Source: Scedosporium boydii
Lineage: Eukaryota > Ascomycota > Sordariomycetes > Microascales > Microascaceae
DNA length: 64,000 nucleotides
Assembly: GCA_002221725.1 (NCBI GenBank)
Contig: NJFT01000040.1
Coordinates: 168,566-232,565 of the forward strand
Reading direction: 5' to 3'
This document shows, piece by piece, positions 48,076 through 58,389 of this stretch. The notes beneath the pieces were generated by a model that had not been told where the DNA came from, did not search any database, and saw only the letters and a list, made by a program, of their open reading frames with translations. How positions within the stretch are numbered: position 1 is the first letter of the stretch; each line of letters starts with the position of its first letter. A program made the position numbers and the translations under genes.

Positions 48076-49466
48076 ATGGATCTCTCAAACATACCTATTC
48101 ATGGCAAACTTGACCGAAGCCATGAGTTGTACATCGTCCAGATAATCTTCCTCTCCGTAGCGGCGATCTGCGTCCTCATCCGAGGATACATCAAATGCAT
48201 CGTCATCAGGGTCAACTTGCTGGATGACTACCTCATATATGGTGCTATGGTCCGTGCTCCCTTATCCCGGCTCCCGCTCACTAGGCGACGCAGAGGGTTC
48301 GCTGACATCTTCTCAGATCGCGTATGCAGTTTACGCCGCCATCATCATCGACGGTTCCTACAACGGCGCGACAGGAAAACACCCGAGCCTCGGCGTCAAA
48401 CCTGAACAAGCCGCGCGATCCCTCCGAGCCTGGTATCTCTGCATGGTGCTCTATCCATGGATCACCCTCACCATTCGCGCATCCGTCTGCGTCCTCCTCT
48501 TCCGTCTCACCCCGAAGAGGTGGCACCGCCTAGTTATCTGGATCAATCTCGCGTCATCGGCCTTGTTCTCGACCGGCTTCTTTTTCATCCTCGTCTTCCA
48601 GTGCAGCCCCCCGCGCTACTTCTGGAGGCAAGTCTATGGCGAGAACGGATACTGCCACAACAAGTTGATCGTTACCTACGGGACGACGGTGTACAGTGTT
48701 CTTTCGGCTTTGTCGGATTGGTGCTTGGGTCTTTTGCCTATTGCGATCCTCTGGTCGGTCCAGATCAACCGCCGGACGAAGGCGGCTATTGCGGGTCTTC
48801 TGGGTCTTGGTATGATGTAAGTATATCGACGACTCTTTCATCCCTGGGATTACCTTGGGTCTGACCGATGTGTGTTTCTGCAGCGCTGGTGTCGTCCTCA
48901 TCGTGCGCACGAAATACGTCACACGCCTAGAACCCGGCATCCTCTTCCTTTACGAGTCAGTGTAAGTGAATCAAGCACCCTCTATTCTTGGGATCACTGC
49001 TAATTATCCGTCTTACAGAGATGTCGGGATTTGGTCGCTGATGGAACCTTCGCTCGGTATCACCGCTGCCTGCGTTGCCACCTTCCGACCGCTTTTCAAG
49101 GGCTGCGGATTCGGCTGGAGCACGCGGAGAAGAGGTCTCTCTACTCCTTACCAGGTCCCCAGACCACGGGATACTTTTGGCCCTATCAGTCCCCGGGCAG
49201 CAGGTTTCGGCTCTACCTTTGGAGCCATCACTGAGAAGACTGATCACGACGGCGGATCGGAGAGGGAACTTACTATTCTGAAGACGGTGCAGATAGAGGT
49301 CACGTCTACGAGTGACGGACCTCACAAGTCGGTATCACTGAGCCCAAGCCAAAGTACGTTTGGGAGGGATTCAAATGACTTGCCCGGGAGGGCTCTATCT
49401 TATGATGGAACGTATCAAATGGAACAGAAGGATATGAATGCGTATAATAATAGGACAACAGTTTAG
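48076..49466 (+). CDS. Rhodopsin-like (PTH11-related/SAT4-type) fungal membrane protein
   Basis: Exons 48076-48249, 48317-48816, 48884-48961 and 49019-49466 give 399 aa. Seven hydrophobic segments lie in the first 290 residues; LLDDYLIYGAM after helix 2 is typical of this fungal family (the 'DDxxxxxA' stretch). A Cys pair in the extracellular loops (FQCSPPRYFW and GYCHNK) and TYGTTVYSVLSALSDWCLGLLPIAILW follow. EPSLGITAACVATFRPLF is the usual last helix ending. The tail is Ser/Thr-rich and cytosolic. Related proteins include the appressorial receptor PTH11, but most members are of unknown function, and this one lacks a CFEM domain. The first intron has a GTCCGT donor and CTGAC branch. Confidence 0.9.
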
Positions 49467-49556
49467 TATGAAATTACGAATTCATGAACACACTCAGTGG
49501 ATGAAGTGAATCACAGAGCCGTATAGCCAGGCACCAGCCAACGGTATCCCGCCCTT

Positions 49557-50234
49557 TTACTTTCTTTCCTTTCCTGTGATTTTCGCGTCTTCCGGCCACG
49601 GCATTACCGTTAACGCCGGCCACACCGTCAACCACCTTGATACCTTCTTCTCGTATGCCTGTCGCGAAGCCAAAACCGGAACAGGCCTGACAATCATATT
49701 AAACACATCCGATAGACCCATCGGCGCATAGATCTTCCACGAACCGTCATCCATCAATCGAACCCCGTGCTGCGCTGAACCAGTGACCCACGTATCGATC
49801 GCCGCCTCCGTCGACGTGAACGGCTGCGGACCCTTGACGCCAAACAGCTTCTCGTACCACAGGTGCACACGCGCCTGGTTGCGGATCTGTACTTCGACGC
49901 CTAGATCGGCGAAGAGCTCCGCGCCGGCTCGGATCACGACATCCTCAGCCTCCCATGAAAGGTCGGACGTGTCGCAGTAGATGAGGTCGTAGTCGGCGAT
50001 GTCCGATGCCGGTGGCTTGCCTGTCAGGACGTTCCAGATCGTCTGGGAGATGCAGCCCGCCGCGAGATACCAGCCCGGGAGGTTAAGAGTGGCGGCGCGT
50101 TTGAGAACTTCGATGAGCGTGGTGTTGTGCTCAAGCATCTCCCTGAAATAAGCTATTTGCTCGTCGAGAGGAAGCTGGCCTGGGCTCATCTTGCTTATGC
50201 CGGGCATACCCGGGAGACTGGAGCGTTGCGACAA
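49557..50234 (-). CDS. Nucleotidyltransferase-like protein (PF06042-type)
   Basis: Single exon, 225 aa. WYLAAGCISQTIWNVLTGKP followed by DIADYDLIYCDTSDLSWEAED matches the family of small predicted nucleotidyltransferases once called DUF925, which has the pattern GGCxRxxxWxxLxGxxxxDxDxxYxD. The usual second Gly of GGC is Ala here and the metal-site DxD appears as DIADYDLIY. LWYEKLFG and the C-terminal segments also fit. Bacterial and fungal relatives are uncharacterised; a nucleotidyl transfer reaction is only a prediction. The gene is divergent from the HET gene at 50489, with about 250 bp between starts. Confidence 0.85.
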   Translation of the reverse strand: MSQRSSLPGMPGISKMSPGQLPLDEQIAYFREMLEHNTTLIEVLKRAATLNLPGWYLAAGCISQTIWNVLTGKPPASDIADYDLIYCDTSDLSWEAEDVVIRAGAELFADLGVEVQIRNQARVHLWYEKLFGVKGPQPFTSTEAAIDTWVTGSAQHGVRLMDDGSWKIYAPMGLSDVFNMIVRPVPVLASRQAYEKKVSRWLTVWPALTVMPWPEDAKITGKERK

Positions 50235-50488
50235 CGATTCGATGGGGTCCGAATGCGAAAATATTTTAATGATTTAGTTGACCCGATTGAGCTGCGAGTA
50301 TTATGAGTTTCTCGGGGCCATTCGTTATGTGATGACCCGATCGAAAAGGATTTAAGTTGACCTCTGCTGCCTGCTTATTGCCGTCTTGTCACATCACGCC
50401 GGATTTTCTCGGGTGCGGGGTTATCGGAACGTTCATCTTCATCTCACCTCTTAATCCATCGCTCACTCTAGTTTCTTGCCGTGTCAAG

Positions 50489-52255
50489 ATGAGTGCAGCG
50501 CAAGGTTCCGAACAGCTTCTATTGCACCAAGAGCTTTACCAGAGTCTTAAACCCAACCAGACACGAGTTCTAAGGATCCATCCGTCGACCGACGCCGAGT
50601 CTCAGATAGAATGCGACCTTGTCATTGTGACTCTCGCGCAGAAGATGGGCGCCACTTCTGCGGACGGCACGGCCATCATCCCTTATGAGACCCTCTCCTA
50701 CACTTGGGGCGGGCCAGGAGCACCGAAATCCATAACGCTCAATTCCATGTCGTACCCCGTGTCAAGGAATCTTCACGACGCGCTGCGGCACATCCGACAG
50801 CCCAACAGGGAGAGATATCTATGGGCCGACGCGTGTTGCATCAACCAGGAAGATACCAAAGAAAAAGAAATTCAAGTCGCCATGATGTTTAACATCTATC
50901 TAAAGGCCTCCCAAACGGTCATTTGGTTCGGAATGCCTACACCGGAAGATACGAAAGTCTTCGAACTGATCGGGTCCATCAACTCGATGTCTGCATATGA
51001 GCGCAGTGAAGCCTGTCAAGACCGCGAGACACGCGCCGCTGCGAGAAACTTTATCGAGACGAAGCCGTGGTTTCAGCGGACATGGGTTCGCCAGGAAGCG
51101 CACGCCTCGCGCAAAATTGTGCTCATGTGCGGGCCGCATTCGTGCAGCTACAAAGCCTTTGAACGGACCATGGACGAGCTGATGCCGGACATGGCAGACC
51201 CTCTGAACAGCTTCGACCCCCATCGCGATCCGTCTGAACCGGTCCATAAAGCCAAGATGATTTACGCCCTGTTCAAGAGGGATTGTGACACGTATCATTT
51301 CCCCGAGAAGCAAATGGAGGACATGTGGTTTCACCTGATCATGAGAAGCACGCTTTACGACTCGACTCTTCCTCACGATAAAGTGTACGCCGTGCTGGGC
51401 ATCGTCGCGAAAATGACCAAGCGCGGAGGACAAAAGTGGCACGTCGACGTCTTGGACTCGACCGAGGCTTTTCCGGGAATCGACTACTCCAAGTCCGTCT
51501 CAATTGTGTATCAAGACTTCACCAAACACGCCATCAACACTAGCGGCCATCTCGGTTGTCTCTCGATTTTCCAGGACCGCGAAAAGGCCATGGGTTGCGA
51601 CGACAACCTGCCGTCCTGGGCCATTGATCTCCGACGTAATGCTCCCCGATTCAAAGTCCCGCTCGAGATGTACAGCCTTAGCCGCTCGTTAAAAACCAGT
51701 CTCATTGACCAGAACTACGACGACCACGGACGCCTCCGTTTGCGGGGCCGACGCATGGGCGCCGTTTCCTCCGTCGACTCTCCGTGGAAAGATGGCCTGC
51801 AGCGCGAAGTGTCGTGGCGGTTTCGCAGCGGAGGTCTGGAGAGCTGCTTCTCCACAAACGACCGATGGTTCCCCAAAGAGGGCAACAAGGGTATGGAAGA
51901 GACTTTCAAGATCCTGGAGAAGCTCTGCTCTTACGTTTGGGTCGAGGTGGCACCGACTCCTAGAAGGTTGTACGCAGAGCTATCTCGCGACGGCTTCGAG
52001 GAGTTTTCTGAAGAGAGGCACCGGTGTTTTGCTTTCGCATCGCATCAGGTGTGGGAAGGCGATTTGATTGTTCATTTATTCGGGGCTGATGTGCCGTTCC
52101 TCCTTCGTTACGTTCAAGGCAACGAATACATGTTTCTGGGACCAGTCGTACTGCTTCTCGGGCGCATCAAGAAGTTGAAGGACAGTGACATGTTCCGTTA
52201 CTCCATGGCGGACCACGACCCACGAGGAAGCTCTGAATTTTATGTGCTTGTTTAG
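50489..52255 (+). CDS. Heterokaryon incompatibility (HET) domain protein
   Basis: Single exon, 588 aa from the Met at 50489. An in-frame Met at 50357 would add 44 residues, but 50489 has the better context (gtcaagATGag). The HET domain occupies about residues 65-215 with its three blocks: YETLSYTWGG, RYLWADACCINQED and the segment from IQVAMMFNIYLKASQTVIWFG to FQRTWVRQEAH. The C-terminal half has the usual region of the fungal HET-6-like group (LRLRGRRMGAVSSVDS..., ending in RRYAELSRDGFEEFSEERHRCFAF-like sequence). HET proteins trigger cell death or vegetative incompatibility in some fungi, but most paralogues are untested. No partner NLR or NACHT gene is seen nearby. Confidence 0.9.
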   Translation: MSAAQGSEQLLLHQELYQSLKPNQTRVLRIHPSTDAESQIECDLVIVTLAQKMGATSADGTAIIPYETLSYTWGGPGAPKSITLNSMSYPVSRNLHDALRHIRQPNRERYLWADACCINQEDTKEKEIQVAMMFNIYLKASQTVIWFGMPTPEDTKVFELIGSINSMSAYERSEACQDRETRAAARNFIETKPWFQRTWVRQEAHASRKIVLMCGPHSCSYKAFERTMDELMPDMADPLNSFDPHRDPSEPVHKAKMIYALFKRDCDTYHFPEKQMEDMWFHLIMRSTLYDSTLPHDKVYAVLGIVAKMTKRGGQKWHVDVLDSTEAFPGIDYSKSVSIVYQDFTKHAINTSGHLGCLSIFQDREKAMGCDDNLPSWAIDLRRNAPRFKVPLEMYSLSRSLKTSLIDQNYDDHGRLRLRGRRMGAVSSVDSPWKDGLQREVSWRFRSGGLESCFSTNDRWFPKEGNKGMEETFKILEKLCSYVWVEVAPTPRRLYAELSRDGFEEFSEERHRCFAFASHQVWEGDLIVHLFGADVPFLLRYVQGNEYMFLGPVVLLLGRIKKLKDSDMFRYSMADHDPRGSSEFYVLV

Positions 52256-52691
52256 TACTTTCTTGCATTGGCAGATACTTAGCACTAGAGCTAACTAGAG
52301 GTGGCATGGATGAATGCGTGGAATAATGAATGATTATCGAGAGTGGGCTCGTCCTCGACTTCGTAAGTCTAAGTGAATTTGACGCTATAACCACCGCTGG
52401 AAACCATGCTAGTCAAACGACACCTCTTTTGGGTGCGGGCGTTGGCGTTGAGGGTCCTGCAGTCCCTCCAAGTTGAGTTCTGAGAATATTCCTCCGCGCA
52501 ACTCCGCCGTGACGACCCTTACTCGATGCGGAATACCGCCAACAAGAACAGCGGTCTACCGCCGGGACGCGTGTGTTAACTTCATTCGATTAACGGCCCC
52601 GGTATTTGTGTTTCATTAATACACTAAATCGTCGTATTTTTCGTTAGCCTTGCTTTCTCTCAAGACTCTCCAATATTTTGACCAGTTCGCC

Positions 52692-53615
52692 ATGGCTAAT
52701 GCCGTCTTCGTCTGCGGCGCCACCGGAACCCAAGGGGGAGCAGTGACCCGGCACCTCCGACAGGCCGGGATCCCCGTTCACGCCCTTGTGAGAGATCTCA
52801 GCAAAGCCGGCCAGCTCAGAGATATTGGCGTAACCGTCTTTCAAGGTTCATACGATGACGACAAAGCCTTACGAGATGCCATCAAAGGTTGCAAGTCGGC
52901 GTTCCTCAACTTCGCTCCCTCTTTTACTGATCTCGCCGAGGAGCTGCGTCACGCCAAGGCGGTCCTCGCCGCTTCTAGGGATGCCGGGGTCCAGCACATC
53001 GTCTATTCGAGTTCATTCGGACTAGACGAGGAGAAAGATACACGCCCGGGACTGAACCCGGACGGGATTGTAGCCAAGGTCTACAAAATCAAGAAAGATA
53101 TCATTCGCGAAGTTGCCGGTTTCGACTCGTACACTATTTTACGGCCTGCCAAATTTATGACCGATCTGATCGGCCCTCGAGCGGCGTGGTTCGGAGATCT
53201 CCGTAGGACAGGGATTTTCGAAACGGCTCTGCGTCGAGGAGAAGCCAGCCCGTACGTTGACCCCGACGATATCGGTGCCTTTGCATCCGCGGCTTTGCTA
53301 GACCCGAAGAAGTTTGCGGGGCATCGGGTCGATGTATTTACCGCCATGTTGACACCCGAAGAGCTCGTCTCTATGTTGGCTAAGACTATAGAGAAGAAGA
53401 TGAGTGTTCGCTATTTGTCTGACGAGGAGTTGGAAGAGAGGAAGAAGACCAATTTGTTCCTCGGGGCCCAGATCACGATGAGGGATACGAGTGCGATGGC
53501 CGATATGGACCTTGTGAGATCTTGGGGGGTTCCGTTAGGGTCGTTCCAGGCGTTTTTGGAGAGAGAGAGGAGAGATCTGAATGAGACCTATGCCCAACTT
53601 ACTCCCGGGCATTAG
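52692..53615 (+). CDS. NmrA-like NAD(P)-binding protein
   Basis: Single exon, 307 aa from the Met at 52692 (cgccATGgc). The N-terminal VFVCGATGTQGGAVTRHL is a dinucleotide-binding GxxGxxG motif of the atypical SDR/NmrA type. ALVRDLSKAGQL and GCKSAFLNFAPSF follow. A Ser-rich VYSSSFGLDEE strand lies at the position of the SDR active site, but the YxxxK pair is not obvious, as in NmrA itself. YTILRPAKFMTDL is characteristic of this family. Members sense the NAD(P) redox state or act as small reductases. The upstream in-frame Met at 52650 would lengthen it by 14 residues. Confidence 0.9.
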   Translation: MANAVFVCGATGTQGGAVTRHLRQAGIPVHALVRDLSKAGQLRDIGVTVFQGSYDDDKALRDAIKGCKSAFLNFAPSFTDLAEELRHAKAVLAASRDAGVQHIVYSSSFGLDEEKDTRPGLNPDGIVAKVYKIKKDIIREVAGFDSYTILRPAKFMTDLIGPRAAWFGDLRRTGIFETALRRGEASPYVDPDDIGAFASAALLDPKKFAGHRVDVFTAMLTPEELVSMLAKTIEKKMSVRYLSDEELEERKKTNLFLGAQITMRDTSAMADMDLVRSWGVPLGSFQAFLERERRDLNETYAQLTPGH

Positions 53616-53846
53616 CCTCGGATGGCGGCCGTGCTTGGCTGTGATACTACATGTTACGTGGATACGGAGGAAGCATTTATAAAATAAGAAATGAATAATT
53701 ATCTGAAGGTAGAGAAACGGCCTACGCTCTCTACAATGTCCTTGTTGCTGATACCCCTTGATAGACTCAACCCTTAACATGCTAGCGAGCTCCTTCCGAA
53801 GTTCCCGGTGCGGCAAGCCGATCATGACTTTTGACTTTCAAAGCTC

Positions 53847-54806
53847 TCATGCGCGTAGGTCGTCGAGCTTCGCTAACTCACCCTCTGAGGCACCAAGGTG
53901 GTGAACAATGACTTCGGCCTCCTGCGGGGATGCGAGACTTCCCATGCAATCGGGCTTCCTCGCAAGGGCGTACAAAGCCACAAGAGCCGAGTTAGGCTTC
54001 CACATGCCGTTATCTAGGGAATTAATAAGCGCCTCGGGGCTAAGGAGTACGAAACCTCCCACGTCTCTGTTGTTGGACTGGATGGGGATAAAATCGGGAC
54101 CCAAATCGACGGAATAGGAGGCTTTGACTCCAGGTTCGATCTGCCCAACAAACTTCCCAGACGCCCGGTCCCTGATGTTTGTGTAAGACACGAACCCGTC
54201 TAGCTTAGCTCCGTCCCTCACAAGTCCCATCACGGTCGGGTTTACCTCCTCCGCCGTCTCGCGGAGAAGAGTCTGCAAAAATGTCTCACCCCACTGGACG
54301 CCTCCGGCGGCAATCTGGTCATACTTGCCTGGGTAGACAGAGGCCTCTGAAGAGCGGACTTGGACCCACATGCTGGCCCCGGAAAAGATGGTCAGGTGTG
54401 CGCCGGCCTGGGAAATCCCGATGTGAGCCCCGAGATAGTCGGGGATGCGGACACTAGGATGGGCGCCAATAACGTTGGCATACTCTTTATTTGTCCCTTT
54501 CACCCATCTCTGGATGTCCGGGAAGTTCTTCAACGTTATTTCGTCGTATGTGAGGCCACGTAATCGATCGTTGATCGGACGTGGATCCATATCCTGAGGT
54601 AGAACCGCATCATTCGCGACAGAAAAGCCGTAACTCTCCCAAGGGAGTCCTAGAGCAACCTCTTCGAGGATGAGGCCGCACGGCTGCAATACCCCGTCCC
54701 TGTCTGGAAGGCAGAGTCGACGAACGCTACTACTCTGGATACTGCCCGCGTAGCGGTTGCAGTTGGCAAAACATTGTTGAGCAATTGAGAGAATGGAGTC
54801 GGACAT
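53847..54806 (-). CDS. Nudix hydrolase with DUF4743 N-terminal domain
   Basis: Single exon, 319 aa. The N-terminal part (CNRYAGSIQSSSVRRLCL... PWESYGFSVAND) fits DUF4743, found next to Nudix domains in fungal proteins annotated as thiamine pyrophosphokinase-related. The Nudix box reads GGVQWGETFLQTLLRETAEEV (about residues 167-187). It agrees with Gx5Ex7REUxEExGU except that the last Gly is Asn. It probably hydrolyses a nucleoside-diphosphate-like substrate; a relation to thiamine diphosphate damage products is known for relatives (Tnr3-type). No introns. Confidence 0.9.
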   Translation of the reverse strand: MSDSILSIAQQCFANCNRYAGSIQSSSVRRLCLPDRDGVLQPCGLILEEVALGLPWESYGFSVANDAVLPQDMDPRPINDRLRGLTYDEITLKNFPDIQRWVKGTNKEYANVIGAHPSVRIPDYLGAHIGISQAGAHLTIFSGASMWVQVRSSEASVYPGKYDQIAAGGVQWGETFLQTLLRETAEEVNPTVMGLVRDGAKLDGFVSYTNIRDRASGKFVGQIEPGVKASYSVDLGPDFIPIQSNNRDVGGFVLLSPEALINSLDNGMWKPNSALVALYALARKPDCMGSLASPQEAEVIVHHLGASEGELAKLDDLRA

Positions 54807-55786
54807 TGCACCGTGTGTAATGTTATCCTGTCAGGGTAATGTGGATGTCGGTGTCCTAGGATTTGGGAGAGTTCGGTTTGCATCAGACCTGGGATGGTAG
54901 AGATGAACTCGGAGTAGTGTACCGTTGGGAATGTTCTGGTTAGGTGACTTGGAGGTTGTTCTCATTGCGTTGTAAGGAGGGCGAGGTGTAGGAGGAGCCC
55001 TTGTTTTTTAATATGTTGTTGTCAGTATTCAGGAAGTTCGCGATAATTGATACTCATAAGAACTGATACAATAGTACCCACGGGAACATTATCCATTCAT
55101 GAGTCTTTGGCAACGCGAATGGGAGATGGAACAAGGGCTTTCATCGAATTAGGATAACCGGCTGGAGCCATTGTTCTTCCTTTCCGCATTGCCCTGCATT
55201 CCCCTGTCGAATCCTTTGTTAGACTTGATTCTTCCTGAATCACCAACCCTCAAGGACAATAACGTCCTGTCCTGTGGTATGATATACATTATCGGACGTT
55301 TCATTGTCTCACACCTACGTTCCCCACGGCAAACATGAATCTCTAGACAGTCAGGGAAGAAGGTTCTCAGCGAGACCAAGAACCTGCCAGCGGAGGCGAC
55401 GGAGGCAGGGAGTGCGTAGTCGGCGGGTGCTCAGTGTCGTAATAAGTCCTATAAAACTGCGGCTTTGATCGTTGCCATCATACCTGGTCCGTCCTTGACG
55501 GCAGTGGCGCAACCAACCCCAGTTCTGCTCTGTCTGGTCACCTTAGACCATTCCTCAGGTTGCAGCGCTCGGGTTGCCATTATTCATGGATTCACTACCT
55601 GTACGGACGAAGATTCACTGGCTCCGAAATTACTATCTATAGGGTATGCAGGCTAGGAATGTCAATACTAACGTGAATCGTAATATCTTTCGATGGAATA
55701 TATATATGAAACAGTTCTAATGAGGCCAGCATGAAGTAACCAAAGGCACTCTATAAAGACAATCCACAACATTGGACAAACGAGTT
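54807..55786. other. Intergenic region, 1 kb
   Basis: Left part is the promoter of the Nudix gene. The 76-codon minus frame at 55149-55379 has no domain. No gene is supported. Confidence 0.35.
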
Positions 55787-56841
55787 CTAGAAGTTGTTCC
55801 GAATTCCGGGCCAAATCCCTTCCAGCTTCCTCTCTAGCTCCGCCCAGACCCGTCCCTGGACAAGCATGCCTTGTTCGGTGAGAAGAAAAGAAGACGGATC
55901 CTTCACCTTGCATTCGCTGAGATATTTCCCGTGAGATTCGGCCCCCTGGGCACCGGCGTGGACGAGTGCTCTGCTTCCCTCTTCCGTGGACCTGGCAAGA
56001 ATGGCCATCATCATTCGCATGCCTCGCGAGTCCAAGCTATCAGTCATATCACTATTTCCGTCAGAACCTTGCCATAATTAGTCGGGGATAATTCAAACTT
56101 GATCGAAGCTTACGAGTGACACAATCCCGGATTCACTGTACTAAGTGTCACGGGGAACATCGATGCGGGATACTTTTCCGCCAGCTGTCGCACGCACATG
56201 ATTTGCATGAGCTTCGAGATGCCGTACTGGTCCTGTCCATCCTTGTCTACTCTTTCCTTGTTGTTCAAGGCCGAGAAGATCTTGCCTTCTGGCACCGATG
56301 TTAGATCGAATTTGACTGTACGGTGAGCCTCGGACGAAACGATCGTGAACGTCGGTCGCGTCCCAGTTTTGGCTGCGGTTGCCTTAAGCTTAGGAAGGAG
56401 AAGTCCCATCAAAAGGAAAGTTGAAACGAGGTTGACCGTGATAGCCGAGTCATCCTCTTCGACCAAGACGTATTTGGTAGGATTGAGGCCGGCGTTGGCG
56501 ATGACGATATCAAGGTGATCTAGTTCGTCATTTACCTTGTTCGCGAAGTTTTTGACACTTTCGTAGCTCGCCATGTCGAGCTTCCACACCTCGATGACGC
56601 CCTTGGCGCACTGAGTTGTGGCCTCGATGTCTTCCTTGACCGCGGCACCTTTTTCGAGGTTCCGGACTGCGAGGACAAGCTTACCAACGCCGAGACGGGC
56701 ATAGTGGCGGGAGGCTTCCTTGCCTAGACCCGAGCTGCTGCCCGTTACGATGACCGTCTTGCCGGAGTATGATTCGGTGGGCGACGGGAGTTTCACGAAC
56801 AGCTGGCTGTGGAGGAAGCGGCCGAAGTCGGAGGCAGACAT
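55787..56841 (-). CDS. Short-chain dehydrogenase/reductase
   Basis: Exons 56114-56841 and 55787-56051 give 330 aa. GKTVIVTGSSSGLGKEASRHYARLG is the cofactor motif TGxxxGxG. IVIANAGLNP is the NAG motif. FTIVSSEAHRT supplies the Ser, and DQYGISKLMQIMCVRQLA the YxxxK pair. This fits the retinol-dehydrogenase-like/daunorubicin C-13 reductase group common in fungi. The start at 56841 (cacccaccATGtc) is favoured over the in-frame Met at 56874. The intron at 56052-56113 has a GTAAGC donor, a CTGAC branch and a TAG acceptor, and joining keeps the frame. Substrate is unknown. Confidence 0.92.
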
Positions 56842-57786
56842 GGTGGGTTTTTGGTCGAGAGATGGATTGAACAATAGACAAAGGAGGACATAATTGGAAC
56901 AACTAACAGAAAAGAAAAAAACTAACTACTGAGTTTGAACTGAGAGAGGTAGCCTCATTTATGCAAGCGATGATGGGCGGAGTTCCGACTTGTGATCCCG
57001 CCATAAAATTGCACTATGATGGCAATTATAACCAGCCTGAGTATCACAGTAGTACACAATGACTCCCTATCCCTAGATGTACTTACGGCGTGACCGGTTT
57101 GAAAATACGAGCTTGCGACTTCTTGTAAAATAGGGGTATTGGGCCGAGTCCGATTCCCCGGCGATGTGGTCGACCCATCCCCGAAAGAGCCCGGACGTTT
57201 TGCGACGTCCTCTCGGCCGATTCGGAGCGAGATGAGGAGTGCCCGATTCCGAGACTTGCTACTGGCTATTTGCTTCCGAGACTTCGATTACTTCGTTCAT
57301 AATTGCATCGCGGATGAGGCTGTATAATTTTATCAAAGCCATCCCTTCAATATTGTCTGCGCACTCAGTAGAGGATGAGATAAAATAGTAATTTGTACTA
57401 TGGTAGACGAAGGGAAGGATGGACAGGCGGACAAACTTTGCAAGACTGTTGTCCCCAATGAACTGAAATTGAAATGAAACTCGCATAGAATGCAGTAACG
57501 AGAGTTGGTGGATCCTAAATCCGCGGAAACCACTGACGCGGGCATTGTGCATTGTTGAAGCTATATACAGGAAAAAACCAAGAATAGAAGCCCCAGTTGA
57601 ACGATCTGGTTATCGCCAACTTCAGTCTGCGGAGATAGGAGCGTTAGCGTCAAACTCTGTCAAATTCGGCGCGTTGGGAGGTTCTTCGAAGTCGTAGGGC
57701 TGATCAACATACCCGGTGGATAAGTAATATTGGCACGACTGGAACAAAGACGTTCAACGCTCGGGCTTAGGGCTGGGGAGATGCCA
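56842..57786. other. Intergenic region, 0.9 kb
   Basis: SDR promoter at left and 3' flank of the acidic protein at right. The 57259-57552 minus open frame has no supporting feature. Confidence 0.35.
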
Positions 57787-58242
57787 TTAGGCTTCCCATC
57801 GACGCTCAACCACGGCGGGAGCTTCCTCACCATCGTGCTGCTCCTCCTCCCCCTCTTCCTCCTGGCCCTCCTCGAAGTCTGGGTCCTCCTCCACTTGGAC
57901 CTGTCCCTCTCCCTCCTGCTCCTCCTCGCCGTCCTGGTCTTGCTCTAGCTCACCCTCGTGGTCATGATGCTCCTCCTCTTCAACAGCACGCATAGTAAGG
58001 AACTTGACGTCGATAGCGGATTCGTCGTCATCCTCGGCAGCGACGTCGGCGAGATCGCTGGGGACATCACCCAGGTCGAGGTCCTCCGTGTCAAAGTCGT
58101 CGAAGTTGACGTTCTCAATGTCGACGTGGTCAATGTTAAGAGCGTCAACGTCTGTGAGGGCGGCGTCATCGCGGGGGATGGACATGGCCGAAACCGCAGA
58201 GGCGGTGAAGAGGAGGCCGACGGAAATGAGGGTGAGCTGCAT
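57787..58242 (-). CDS. Small secreted protein with Asp-rich and Glu-rich tails
   Basis: Single exon, 151 aa. MQLTLISVGLLFTASAVSA is a signal peptide. Residues about 25-75 are Asp-rich with a loose repeat (VDALNIDHVDIENVNFDDFDTEDLDLGD). The last 70 residues are mainly Glu, Gly and Gln (EEEEHHDHEGELEQDQDGEEEQEGEG...), then a short basic end ERRWEA. No cysteines are seen and no domain is recognised. The start at 58242 fits the hydrophobic signal; the longer upstream open frame would bury it. Roles such as metal or calcium binding are only possible. Confidence 0.7.
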   Translation of the reverse strand: MQLTLISVGLLFTASAVSAMSIPRDDAALTDVDALNIDHVDIENVNFDDFDTEDLDLGDVPSDLADVAAEDDDESAIDVKFLTMRAVEEEEHHDHEGELEQDQDGEEEQEGEGQVQVEEDPDFEEGQEEEGEEEQHDGEEAPAVVERRWEA

Positions 58243-58381
58243 TTTCGAGAGAGCGCGTGTAGTTTTTGAGGATGCAGAATGTATGTAGGGACGAGGCTGA
58301 AGTGATGGTGATTTTGTTTGGATGTTATTCTCTTGATTGACTTCTTGATTTGGAATCCTAATAGCTGGAAGACGGTCACGG

Positions 58382-58389
58382 TTTATATA
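58382..58389 (-). promoter_or_regulatory. TATA-like box of the acidic secreted protein
   Basis: TATATAAA on the minus strand, about 140 bp upstream of the start at 58242. Confidence 0.45.

Noticed and set aside
50489..52255. HET gene as part of a two-gene NLR death module
   Set aside because: No NACHT/NB-ARC or amyloid-motif gene is seen next to it; the divergent neighbour is a nucleotidyltransferase-like protein.
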